DNA from: Actinomycetota bacterium
GTDB lineage: Bacteria > Actinomycetota > Acidimicrobiia > Acidimicrobiales > MedAcidi-G1
Length of the DNA stretch: 64,000 nucleotides
Direction of reading: 5' to 3'
Assembly (NCBI GenBank): GCA_018673475.1
Contig: JABHCN010000009.1
Coordinates: 1-64,000, forward strand
Below the pieces are notes generated by a model. It searched no databases. It was not told the origin of the DNA and saw nothing but the letters and a program-made list of their open reading frames with translations. A program made the translations under genes and the position numbers. Position 1 is the stretch's first letter, and every line of letters starts with the position of its first letter. Shown here one piece after another: positions 7,079 to 15,407 of the stretch.

Positions 7079-8761
7079 TCAGATAAGCCCGACCAGGTAC
7101 CAGAACGGCACAACGGCACCGACCAGAAGAACCAGGCCTCCCAGGTCGAGCGGGGATCCCTTTGCCATGATCTCGCTCGCTGTGAAGAGGCCGGTGTCGT
7201 AGGCCAGCATCGTCGGTGGCGTACCAATCACCAGGGCGAAGTCGATCGACGATGCAAGGGCCACAACCAGCACCAGGGCCACGGGATCGATTCCGATGAG
7301 GCCGGCCAGCGGAATGGCTAGGGGAATCAGCGTGGCGGCTGCAGCGGTGTTTGATGCGACCGTGGTGAACACGAGTGCCGCCACCGCTACTGCAGCAATG
7401 GCGACGGGAGTTGGCCAGTCGACCAGCCCGCCCAGTTGGGTCACGAGCCAGTCCGAGGTGCCCGTGTCGACCATCGCCACTCCCAGCGAGAGGCCGCCAC
7501 CGAAGGTGATGAGCGTTGGCCACGAGATGCGGGACAGGTCGACCGGCTTGACCTGACGCATCAGGGCCAGGAGAGCTGCTCCGGCAAGGGCCACCATGCC
7601 GGTGGCCTGCCCGTGGATGTTCTGCGTGAGCCAGCCCGCCATCACGAGCGCGAAGACGCCCAGAACCCGAACCTGTCGCCCCGTCAGTCGCCCAATGGAC
7701 TCCATTTCCGAGCGCGCTGCCGCCGCAGCCGTGTCGAACCTGGAACGGTCCACGCTGACCCGGCTGACCTTCCAGAGATAGGTCCCCATCAGCGGAAGGA
7801 ACAGGAACACCATCGGAAGGCCGAACAGGAACCACTCAGCGAAACCGATCTGCCTTCCCGTCAACTCGTCGATGAACTCGATCGCCAGCGGGTTAGCCGG
7901 GGTGCCGATTGCGCTACCGACGCCGCCGATCGTGGATGCGTAGGCGATACCTAACACGATCGCCTTGCGGTAGCTGGCGCTTCCTGTCGGCTCGGCAATA
8001 GCAAGGGCCACGGGCACCAAAATCGTCACCGCAGCGGTGTTGGACATCCACATGGAAAGGAATGCGGACCCTGCGAGCATCGCGGAAAATAACATCAGGG
8101 GGCTCTTGCCGGCCCGGGACACGATGGCCGCGGCAGCCAGCTTGTCAAGACCGACCCGGGCCATCGCCTCAGCCATCAAGAAGCCGGCGAAGAACAAAAC
8201 GATGATCGGGTGGGCGAACGGCGAGACGGCACCTCCCAGCGAGGCTGCACCACCCGCCAGGAGCACCACCGGTATGGCCAATGAGGTCACGAAGAGAGGC
8301 ACGAACTCGGTGACCCAGAGGACGACCACGGCTCCCAGCAGCGCCAGAACGACGCCCGAACGTTGGGGGGGTCGACGGCTCGCAACTACACCGCCCTCCT
8401 CCTGGCGGAGAACCGGCACCGTCTGGCGTTCGCCGTCAGAGGTGAAAAGGGTGACCTCCACGTCACCCAACGCAAGCACTGAACCAGCCTTTGAGACGGT
8501 GACATCCAACGGGCCGTCGACTGGGATTCCGCGTCCGGCCTCCACCGTGACCTGTTGGTCCATGAACAGGATCGGGCTGTCCGACCCGACTACCACGTCG
8601 CTTGTGAGCGTGGTGTCACCGACCGTGACCTCGAGGATGCTGCTACCCGAGGTCCAGTTCCCCGGTGCCGCCAGGAATCCGAGAGCCGCTGCAAGGAGGG
8701 CTACTCCGGCAATGGCAATCCGCACGGTCGGCGTGTAGCGGCTCTGAAGTTGTCTGCCCAC
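7079..8761 (-). CDS. DASS/SLC13-family anion symporter with N-terminal ectodomain
   Basis: This 560-residue transporter belongs to the divalent anion:sodium symporter group (dicarboxylates, sulfate or related anions). The two SNT-type family signatures are visible as M-S-N-T-A-A and A-S-N-T-A-A, with G-T-P-A-N-P and G-T-P-P-T-M hairpin motifs. Unusually, after the first membrane segment (about residues 10-30) there is a soluble beta-rich stretch of about 100 residues, rich in Val and Asp. The core begins only at about residue 140. The substrate cannot be told from sequence. It is convergent with the nos operon and has no obvious functional link to it. Confidence 0.85.
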   Translation of the reverse strand: MGRQLQSRYTPTVRIAIAGVALLAAALGFLAAPGNWTSGSSILEVTVGDTTLTSDVVVGSDSPILFMDQQVTVEAGRGIPVDGPLDVTVSKAGSVLALGDVEVTLFTSDGERQTVPVLRQEEGGVVASRRPPQRSGVVLALLGAVVVLWVTEFVPLFVTSLAIPVVLLAGGAASLGGAVSPFAHPIIVLFFAGFLMAEAMARVGLDKLAAAAIVSRAGKSPLMLFSAMLAGSAFLSMWMSNTAAVTILVPVALAIAEPTGSASYRKAIVLGIAYASTIGGVGSAIGTPANPLAIEFIDELTGRQIGFAEWFLFGLPMVFLFLPLMGTYLWKVSRVSVDRSRFDTAAAAARSEMESIGRLTGRQVRVLGVFALVMAGWLTQNIHGQATGMVALAGAALLALMRQVKPVDLSRISWPTLITFGGGLSLGVAMVDTGTSDWLVTQLGGLVDWPTPVAIAAVAVAALVFTTVASNTAAAATLIPLAIPLAGLIGIDPVALVLVVALASSIDFALVIGTPPTMLAYDTGLFTASEIMAKGSPLDLGGLVLLVGAVVPFWYLVGLI

Positions 8762-8874
8762 GGCCCGATGTTACGAGAGGTGCGTGCCCCAGCGGGCCGT
8801 CGCCACGAGTCGCCCGGCAGGATCGCAGGCTCTGGTCGGGCATATGGTCAGATTCCAACATGAGGAGAGGTTCA

Positions 8875-9567
8875 ATGAGCGGAGAGATGGTTGAGTTCCC
8901 GGCAAACGGAGAAACAGCGGGCGGATACCTTGCCCGGCCGGAGCAGGGCACCGGTTCTGGGGTGATGGTCATCCAGGAGTGGTGGGGCCTCGTGCCCCAG
9001 ATCAGACAGGTCTGCGACCGGCTCGCCGCAGAGGGGTTCGTTGCCCTGGCACCCGACCTCTACCACGGAGAGATGGCCTCTCACGTTGAGATGGACAAGG
9101 CAGGAGAGTTGATGGCCTCCCTGCCGCCCGAGCGGGCAGCGAGAGACATGTCGGCAGCGATAGACCATCTCCTCGCCGATCCCGCCACGACCGGTGCCTC
9201 CGTCGGCGTGGTGGGCTTCTGCATGGGTGGAATGCTCACGCTCATGATCGCCGCCCTCGAGGGAGACCGGGTGGCCGCTGCTGCTCCCTTCTACGGTGCG
9301 CCGCTGGGAGACGAGGGCCCTGACTGGTCAGGCCTCACAGCGAAGGTCGAGGGTCACTTTGCCGAGGTGGACGACTTCTTCCCACCCGATGCCGTCAGGA
9401 ACCTGGAGGACACCCTGCGGGGGTTGGGAAATGACGTCACTTTTCATGTCTACGAGGGGACGGGACACGCCTTCGCCAATGAGGAGAACCCGTTGGGCAC
9501 CCTCAATGAGGCGGTGGCCGCCACGGCATGGGGTCGCACCCTTGACCTGTTGCGGAACAACCTCTGA
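8875..9567 (+). CDS. Dienelactone hydrolase family protein
   Basis: This 230-residue alpha/beta hydrolase of the DLH family has the Cys-nucleophile elbow G-F-C-M-G-G (about residue 116), an acidic residue in E-V-D-D-F-F and the catalytic His in G-T-G-H-A-F. Such enzymes open lactone or ester bonds, classically in the chlorocatechol pathway, but no other ring-cleavage genes are nearby. ATG 8875 was chosen because GGAGAGG ends four bases upstream. A TATGGT -10-like box at 8843-8848 fits a short leader. The substrate is unknown. Confidence 0.88.
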   Translation: MSGEMVEFPANGETAGGYLARPEQGTGSGVMVIQEWWGLVPQIRQVCDRLAAEGFVALAPDLYHGEMASHVEMDKAGELMASLPPERAARDMSAAIDHLLADPATTGASVGVVGFCMGGMLTLMIAALEGDRVAAAAPFYGAPLGDEGPDWSGLTAKVEGHFAEVDDFFPPDAVRNLEDTLRGLGNDVTFHVYEGTGHAFANEENPLGTLNEAVAATAWGRTLDLLRNNL

Positions 9568-9575
9568 GGGAAGTT

Positions 9576-10514
9576 TCAGAGCAGGTCGGCGGCCATAAGG
9601 CCCGCACCGAGGGCGCCGGCATCGGGCCCCAACTCAGCCAGCACCACCTCTACGGGCGGCCGGTGGTCGGAGCCCACGATCATGGATCCCAGCGAGGACT
9701 CAATGCCGGACCGGAGCGGTTCGCCGATCTGCACCAGGCCACCACCGATGACGATGCGCTCCAGGTCCATGATCATTACAAGGTTTGCCACGCCGAGGCC
9801 GACAAGGTGGCAGAACTCGTCGAAGATGCGCACAGCGTCGCCGTCTCCATCGGCCAGGGCATCGGAGACGTGCTGCCCCGTGACGGCCTCGACTGATCCA
9901 GCCATGGCCTCACCCGCAGAAAAGTCACCAGTGGCCGCAGCCTGTCGTCCCATCCGGCCAAGGGCACTACCCGACCCGAAGTACTCCCAGGGCCCCTGTC
10001 GGCCCGTCACGTGAACCGGTCCTTCCAGGTTCACGACCATGTGGCCCGACTCGCCGGCGAACCCGCTGGCCCCCCGGACCAACTGCCCGTCCAGGACGAA
10101 GCCGGTACCTATGCCCGTTCCCAGGGTCACGAAGCCGAAGTTGTCGGTACCCCGCCCCGCACCCATGCGGTGTTCGGCCAACGCACCTGCAGTGGCGTCG
10201 TTGCCGAGCACGACGGGCCTGCCAACCAGTGCCTCGAGCTCCGGGCCGATCGGGAACTCGACCAGGTCGGGCAGGTTGGGGGAGAAGCGGACAACACCCG
10301 ATCGGTGTGCGAGACCCGCCACGGCAAGGCCGATCGCATCAACCGAACGGCTTGAATCCGTGGTTAGGAGTTCCACCATTTCGGCGAGGGCTGAGACCAG
10401 CTCCGGCCCTGTACCGGAACTCGACACCTGGCGACGATCCAGGATCTGGTGGTCGACGGTGTCCAGCAACAGGGCCCTCGCATTGGTGCCACCCACGTCG
10501 ATTCCAACGATCAT
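9576..10514 (-). CDS. ROK-family sugar kinase lacking the zinc-cysteine motif
   Basis: This 312-residue ROK kinase has the ATP-binding loop D-V-G-G-T-N (residues 5-10), L-G-N-D-A-T and L-G-T-G-I-G-T-G-F. The usual glucokinase/NagK type binds zinc with C-x-C-G-x-x-G-C. Here that position reads H-V-T-G-R-Q-G-P-W-E, so all three cysteines are gone while the flanking G-H and S-G-S-A-L are kept. The fold is probably stabilised differently. Glucose or another hexose or amino sugar is the likely substrate. A TAGCCT box lies 8 bp before the ATG on the minus strand (10523-10528). Confidence 0.85.
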   Translation of the reverse strand: MIVGIDVGGTNARALLLDTVDHQILDRRQVSSSGTGPELVSALAEMVELLTTDSSRSVDAIGLAVAGLAHRSGVVRFSPNLPDLVEFPIGPELEALVGRPVVLGNDATAGALAEHRMGAGRGTDNFGFVTLGTGIGTGFVLDGQLVRGASGFAGESGHMVVNLEGPVHVTGRQGPWEYFGSGSALGRMGRQAAATGDFSAGEAMAGSVEAVTGQHVSDALADGDGDAVRIFDEFCHLVGLGVANLVMIMDLERIVIGGGLVQIGEPLRSGIESSLGSMIVGSDHRPPVEVVLAELGPDAGALGAGLMAADLL

Positions 10515-10568
10515 GGCGCCACAGGCTACGGCAACTCTGCGGACCGATGACCCGGCGGGTCAGGCGAA

Positions 10569-10859
10569 CTACGCGCCGTCCACGATCACGGTGGTGCAAC
10601 GGGCGTTGGCGTGGCGGATAGCGGCCACCGGCGCGTACTCATCCGAATCAAGGAATGCCCTGGCGGCGGCCATGTCCGGGAACTCGACTATCACCAGTCG
10701 GGTCGGGGCCCACAGGTCGTCCTCCCTCACGTCCAACTCGCCGCCGCGGGCACGGTAGACACCACCGAAGGCCTCCACAAGGGGCGCCGCCAGCGCCTTA
10801 TAGCCCTCGTAGGCCTCAGGGTCCAGGATCGACGTGTCCACAATCACGAATGCGCTCAT
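10569..10859 (-). CDS. DUF1330 family protein
   Basis: This 96-residue ferredoxin-like small protein of the DUF1330 group shows the typical F-V-I-V-D start, Y-K-A-L-A-A-P and an F-L-D-S-D-E-Y block. The family has no settled biochemical role. A strong SD (GGGAGGAA) precedes ATG 10859. It lies just after the phnE pair in the same orientation and may be co-transcribed with it. Confidence 0.85.
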   Translation of the reverse strand: MSAFVIVDTSILDPEAYEGYKALAAPLVEAFGGVYRARGGELDVREDDLWAPTRLVIVEFPDMAAARAFLDSDEYAPVAAIRHANARCTTVIVDGA

Positions 10860-10881
10860 CGGTGTTTCCTCCCGTGTTCTC

Positions 10882-11751
10882 TCACTTGTGTTTGATGCCG
10901 GTCAGGTCCGCCAGTGCCTCCGAAGATCGGGAGGAATCGTCGCTGCCAACGCTTCCGGTGATGATCCGTCGGCGAACCGACGCCGAGATGGTGTCGATGG
11001 TCAACACGACTCCGACCGTGAGCACCAGGACGGCGCTTGCCGCAGGGAAGTCCCGGAAGACCAGGTGGGAGACCAGCTCAGAGCCGACGCCGCCGGCCCC
11101 GATCATGCCGAGCACGGCGGATGCCCGCACGTTGATCTCGAACCTGAACAACCAGTAGGAACTGATGGTCGACATCACCTGTGGGAACACTGCCCAGCGC
11201 ATGCTGCTCACCCAGCGGCCACCGGTCGATTCGACTGCCTCAATCGGGCCGGAGTCGATGCTCTCGATTGACTCGGTCGCCCACTTGCCGAGCGTTCCTA
11301 TGGAGTGGATGCCGATTGCCAGGGTGCCTGCCCAGGGTCCCAGTCCGGTGATCGGGATCAGGATCACCGCCAGGATCAACTCGGGAACAGCCCTGATTGC
11401 GTTGAAGAGCTGGCGGATGGGCACCCTGATCCAGATGGGAGCCACGTTGTGGGCGGCCATGAAGGCCAGCGGCAGGGACAGGACGGCGCCGATCACGGTT
11501 CCGATCCAGGCGATGTACACCGATTCAAAGACCTTGCCGACCGCTCCGCGTGCGGCCACCCTTGCGAACGCCGGTGGAATCATCTGCCGAAGGATCGCCC
11601 ATGCGTCAGACGGAGCGCCGAGCAGACGGTCGAGGGTCACATCCAATCCCGATATCGACCAGACCATGGCAACCAACAGGACGACGCCGATGGCTCCGCG
11701 ACGCTCCCCCGTCCACCGGGGTGGGGCTGGTCTCTGTGTAGTGGCTGTCAT
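10882..11751 (-). CDS. phnE: Phosphonate/phosphite-type ABC permease (second PhnE)
   Basis: This inner-membrane permease of the PhnE family has 289 residues and about six membrane segments. It contains the EAA-like loop G-P-I-E-A-V-E-S-T-G-G and the family tail G-M-I-G-A-G-G-V-G-S-E-L. It is the second permease of a phnD-phnC-phnE-phnE order read on the minus strand, and begins 1 bp beyond the end of the first permease gene. Two PhnE copies usually form a heterodimer. Confidence 0.92.
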   Translation of the reverse strand: MTATTQRPAPPRWTGERRGAIGVVLLVAMVWSISGLDVTLDRLLGAPSDAWAILRQMIPPAFARVAARGAVGKVFESVYIAWIGTVIGAVLSLPLAFMAAHNVAPIWIRVPIRQLFNAIRAVPELILAVILIPITGLGPWAGTLAIGIHSIGTLGKWATESIESIDSGPIEAVESTGGRWVSSMRWAVFPQVMSTISSYWLFRFEINVRASAVLGMIGAGGVGSELVSHLVFRDFPAASAVLVLTVGVVLTIDTISASVRRRIITGSVGSDDSSRSSEALADLTGIKHK

Positions 11752-11752
11752 C

Positions 11753-12553
11753 TCAGATCAGCCGCTTCCGGAGGGACACGCTCACCTGCTCGATGACCCA
11801 GACCACCACGAAGATGATCACGAGCATCCCCAGTACCCGGTCGAAGCGGAAGAACTGGCGCTGTGCCTCCAGCACACGACCGATGCCGCCGGCGCCGACC
11901 AGGCCGAGGACGACCGATGCGCGGACGTTCAGTTCGAAGACGTAGAGGGCATGAGCCACGTAGTCGGGAAACACCGTTGGAAGAATGCCGGTGCGCAGTG
12001 AGGGGGCGTGGCGCCCCCCGGCCGCCCTGGCGGCCTCGAGGGGTCCGGGGTCGGCACCGTCGACGGTCTCAGAGAACAACTTGACCATGACAGCGAGGGA
12101 GAAGATGGTGAGCGCCCATGCTCCGGCGAACGCACCGATGCCGATGGCGGTGACCATGAGCTTGGCCCAGAAGAGGTCGGGTACGGCCCTGACCACGTTC
12201 ATGACCGCCCGGCTCACCAGGTAGGTAGGCCTGTTCGGGGTCGTCAACGACGACATTGCGAAGCTGATCGGCAGTGCCAGGCCGCATCCCAGGATCGTGG
12301 AGATGGTCGCTATCTGGAGCGTCTCCACGAAAGGCTGTAGGACGTTGCGGCTGTCGAACACCCAATCCCATGGAATGGGCCAGAACTTTCCCCAGAGCGG
12401 GTTGGACCAGACCTCCCAGAAGGTGGAGGGGTCAAAGCCGACCTCTCTGGCGGCGAAGATGCTGAACGCCATGAGGGCGGCGGCGATGCCGACGGTCCGG
12501 GCGCGAAGCCGCGGCCGTTCCGGGCGGGTCGACTGCCCCGGTGTGGGCGTCAC
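11753..12553 (-). CDS. phnE: Phosphonate/phosphite-type ABC permease (first PhnE)
   Basis: The 266-residue PhnE-type permease has a cytoplasmic coupling loop G-P-L-E-A-A-R-A-A-G-G and the tail motif G-L-V-G-A-G-G-I-G. The start overlaps the phnC stop by 4 bp, so translation is probably coupled. It resembles the downstream permease in layout but is clearly a different paralogue. Confidence 0.92.
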   Translation of the reverse strand: MTPTPGQSTRPERPRLRARTVGIAAALMAFSIFAAREVGFDPSTFWEVWSNPLWGKFWPIPWDWVFDSRNVLQPFVETLQIATISTILGCGLALPISFAMSSLTTPNRPTYLVSRAVMNVVRAVPDLFWAKLMVTAIGIGAFAGAWALTIFSLAVMVKLFSETVDGADPGPLEAARAAGGRHAPSLRTGILPTVFPDYVAHALYVFELNVRASVVLGLVGAGGIGRVLEAQRQFFRFDRVLGMLVIIFVVVWVIEQVSVSLRKRLI

Positions 12554-13347
12554 CCGCCCTCCGAGCCGTCGGTCGGTGAATCGCCCATGGCCAGCAGGTC
12601 CTCGTCGGTGATGGAGCGGCCGTAGATGTCACGGAAGGTGTCGTCGTCGACGTCTGCGATATCTCCGTCAAAGATCATCTTGCCGTCCCGGAGCCCGATC
12701 AGGCGGCGTCCATACTCCTTTGCCAGGTCCAGGAAGTGCAGGTTCACCAGTGTGGTGATGCCGAGTTCTCGGTTGATCTTCTGGAGGTCGCCCATTACCT
12801 GGCGGCTGGTCACCGGGTCCAGGGCGGCGACCGGTTCGTCGGCCAGCATCAGGCCAGGTTCCTGGGCAAGGGCGCGTGCTATTCCGACCCGTTGCTGCTG
12901 GCCACCCGACAGGTTCGAGGCCCTCACGTAGGCCTTGTCGACGATACCCACCCTCTCCAGGGCGGCCATCGCAGCCTCCCGGTCTTCAGCCGGCCAGAGG
13001 CCCAGCGTGGAGCGCCACGCCGGCACGACCGACAGGCGACCCATGAGAACGTTGTTTAACACGCTGGTGCGGTTGACCAGGTTGAAGGTCTGGAAGATCA
13101 TCCCGATTCGTGACCTGACCTGGCGAAGGGTGGCCGCGGATGCGCCGACCACCTCGGTCCCGTCGACTACGACGGAACCCGAGGTGGCCGGCACCAGACC
13201 GTTCAGTACCCGGAGCAGGGTCGACTTTCCGGCGCCCGACAACCCGACCACGACGACGAACTCGCCGTCGTCAATGGTCAGGTCTATGCCCCGGAGGGCC
13301 TCGACGCCCCCTGGGTATGTAACTGAGACGTCTTCGAGTCGGATCAC
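12550..13347 (-). CDS. phnC: Phosphonate/phosphite-type ABC ATPase PhnC
   Basis: This ATPase component has 265 residues, with Walker A G-L-S-G-A-G-K-S-T (about 35-43), signature L-S-G-G-Q-Q-Q-R-V-G and Walker B L-M-L-A-D-E-P. The start is GTG at 13347. It sits between the binding protein gene and two permease genes. No C-P lyase (phnGHIJ) or phosphite dehydrogenase genes are seen in the window, so the imported compound (phosphonate, phosphite or phosphate) is undetermined. Confidence 0.93.
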   Translation of the reverse strand: MIRLEDVSVTYPGGVEALRGIDLTIDDGEFVVVVGLSGAGKSTLLRVLNGLVPATSGSVVVDGTEVVGASAATLRQVRSRIGMIFQTFNLVNRTSVLNNVLMGRLSVVPAWRSTLGLWPAEDREAAMAALERVGIVDKAYVRASNLSGGQQQRVGIARALAQEPGLMLADEPVAALDPVTSRQVMGDLQKINRELGITTLVNLHFLDLAKEYGRRLIGLRDGKMIFDGDIADVDDDTFRDIYGRSITDEDLLAMGDSPTDGSEGG

Positions 13348-13381
13348 CGGGGTGTCGGGATCGGGATACGGCTCGCCTTCA

Positions 13382-14446
13382 TCAGCCTGCTTCGGTGATT
13401 CCGAGAGCGCTGGCCGCCTCGCGGACGACGTCGAAGTCTGATTCCTGCGCCGGTCGGATGTCGGTCCAGCCGGAGATCTCGTCCATCACGGCCACACCCT
13501 CCTCGGTGGAGAGGTAGACGGCTATCGAGTCGTAGATTGCCTTCTTCAGCGATGGTGGGAGCAGGCTCGACACGGCGATCATGTCGTTGGGAACCTCCGC
13601 TGTGAGGTTGAACACGATCACCTTTTCACCGACGTCCAGGTTCTCCTTGCGGAGCGAACGGCGTGCGTCGTCGTAGGAGACGCCGATGTCGGCATCTCCG
13701 CTGTAGACGGCGGCAACTGAAGCGTCATGGCCGCCTGAGAAGATCGGCGTGATGTCGTTGACCGGGTCGATTCCGATGTTGATGAGCTGCAGGGCCGGGA
13801 AGATGTAACCCGAGGTGGAACTCTCGGAGGTGAAGGCGACACGCTTGCCCTTCACCTTGGAGAGGTCGGCCACGCAGGCGGAACCGGGTGACACAGGGCC
13901 GTTGTCCCGGGTCTCGCCGAGTGCCTTGCCGGCATCGCCGAAGTAGACGCCAACCTGCAGGGCGACAGCGTCGAGCGCTCCGACCTGCACAACATCGTCG
14001 GCGGTGTTCTCCAGGGCCGTTGCCGGTTCGACCGGGGAGTCACAGAGGCCGGGATCGTTCGTCATCCACTGGCCGTGGTAGGTGGCGGCGCCGTACCGGA
14101 TTGCCTGCACCAACGGCTCAATGTTGCCGAACTGCTGCTTGGCCAGCACGTAGCCGAACGGTCCGAACGCCCCAAGGTCGGCCTTGCCGGTTCCCATGGC
14201 TGTGACGAGGCCCGTGTAGTCGGTGGTTACGACACCCTCGACCTCGATTCCGAGTGAGGTCGACAACATGTCGACGAACGGCTGAATCTGGTCCTGCAGG
14301 TTCTCCTGTTCGGTGCTCGGAACGTGTCCGTAGGTGATCTTGTCGGGCCAGGCAGCATCGGCCTTCTGGTCGTCAGAGCTGCTACTGCAACCGGTTGCCA
14401 CAACTGTGATGGCCAGCAGTGCGGCCAGAATCTTCATTGCTCTCAC
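13382..14446 (-). CDS. phnD: PhnD-type substrate-binding lipoprotein
   Basis: The 354-residue binding protein has a signal peptide and lipobox A-T-G-C followed by a Ser/Asp-rich linker. The PhnD family block S-E-S-S-T-S-G-Y near residue 205 normally contacts the phosphonate or phosphite. GTG 14446 has AAGGGGGG four bases upstream, while ATG 14437 is an alternative nine bases later. A TAGTGT -10-like box (complement of 14483-14488) suggests transcription starts near 14475. It is the first gene of the importer operon. Confidence 0.9.
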   Translation of the reverse strand: MRAMKILAALLAITVVATGCSSSSDDQKADAAWPDKITYGHVPSTEQENLQDQIQPFVDMLSTSLGIEVEGVVTTDYTGLVTAMGTGKADLGAFGPFGYVLAKQQFGNIEPLVQAIRYGAATYHGQWMTNDPGLCDSPVEPATALENTADDVVQVGALDAVALQVGVYFGDAGKALGETRDNGPVSPGSACVADLSKVKGKRVAFTSESSTSGYIFPALQLINIGIDPVNDITPIFSGGHDASVAAVYSGDADIGVSYDDARRSLRKENLDVGEKVIVFNLTAEVPNDMIAVSSLLPPSLKKAIYDSIAVYLSTEEGVAVMDEISGWTDIRPAQESDFDVVREAASALGITEAG

Positions 14447-14540
14447 GGGTCCCCCCTTGGTGGGTTCAGTGGATTGGTCTGCACACTAGTCATGCCTCCC
14501 AACTCCTCCCAACCCATCGTGCCAGTTGAGTGTTCAGTCG

Positions 14541-15305
14541 CTACATCCAGTCGTCGATCGGAAGGGTCAGTCCCTCGACAACGGCTGGGCCCTTGAGTGC
14601 CGACACCGTGGTGTGGCCCGCCCTTAGCAGCGCGGTGTCGGAGTTCTCGGGCATCTGGTCTGTCGTCGGTGCAAGTTCGAAGGAGAGCCCGTGGTCGTCC
14701 TGGTCGGTGATCAGGGTCTGGATTGAACCCTTCGGCGCGAGGGTCGCCAGGCGAGCCTCCTTGATCTCGTCGACAGGGAGGTTCGGCACGTTCACGTTGA
14801 GTGAAATGATCTCGGTCTGATCGGCCAGCCAGCGGACCATGGGAAGGGCTATGTCGGTCGCCGAGGACCAGAGTTGTGCGGATCCGTCGTGTCGGCCATC
14901 GAGTTGGCTGAGGGCCAGCCCTGAGAGGCCGCGCTGCCTCGCTGACAGGACCGCGCCGATTGTTGCCGAATACAGGGTGGATGATCCGGTGTTCGGTCCC
15001 TGGTTGACCCCGGCCAGCACCAGGTCTATCTGGTCACCGAATACACCTAGAGTGGCCAGGCTGACGATGAACGCCGGGGGAGCGCTGACAGCGTGGGCCG
15101 ACACCCCGTCCAGGTCCGGCAGGCTGACAGCCCTCAGGTCTGCCCGACCCGGGGTCTCGAGAGGCCCCAGGGCAGCGGCACCACCGCTCCAGTCGGTGGT
15201 GGGACCGGCTACGACCGGTGTCCAGCCTTCTTCGAGAACAGCGACTGCAAGGGCATGCAGTCCAGGTGAATCGATGCCGTCATCGTTTGTTACGAGAACC
15301 CTCAT
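14541..15305 (-). CDS. surE: SurE-family 5'/3'-nucleotidase
   Basis: SurE is a metal-dependent nucleoside monophosphate phosphatase. The 254-residue protein starts with the signature N-D-D-G-I-D-S-P-G (residues 7-15), which carries the metal-binding aspartates. It also has W-S-G-G with the expected serine and G-V-N-Q-G-P-N-T-G with the metal-binding Asn. The frame is open 42 codons further upstream, but ATG 15305 gives the canonical family N-terminus. The gene is divergent from the EamA transporter gene, with about 100 bp between them. Confidence 0.9.
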   Translation of the reverse strand: MRVLVTNDDGIDSPGLHALAVAVLEEGWTPVVAGPTTDWSGGAAALGPLETPGRADLRAVSLPDLDGVSAHAVSAPPAFIVSLATLGVFGDQIDLVLAGVNQGPNTGSSTLYSATIGAVLSARQRGLSGLALSQLDGRHDGSAQLWSSATDIALPMVRWLADQTEIISLNVNVPNLPVDEIKEARLATLAPKGSIQTLITDQDDHGLSFELAPTTDQMPENSDTALLRAGHTTVSALKGPAVVEGLTLPIDDWM

Positions 15306-15394
15306 GGAGCCGCGATCGTCGTGGTTGGTGACAAGCGGGGGAGTGTATCCCATCATCTGATCCACAGTCCGGTCCGGTCGGCCCCAACCGCACC

Positions 15395-15400
15395 TAGGGT
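15395..15400 (+). promoter_or_regulatory. -10 box TAGGGT for a leaderless EamA gene
   Basis: TAGGGT lies exactly 7 nt before ATG 15408, the same spacing as nine other genes in the window. Transcription would start at or next to the start codon. Confidence 0.55.
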
Positions 15401-15407
15401 GCCCCCC

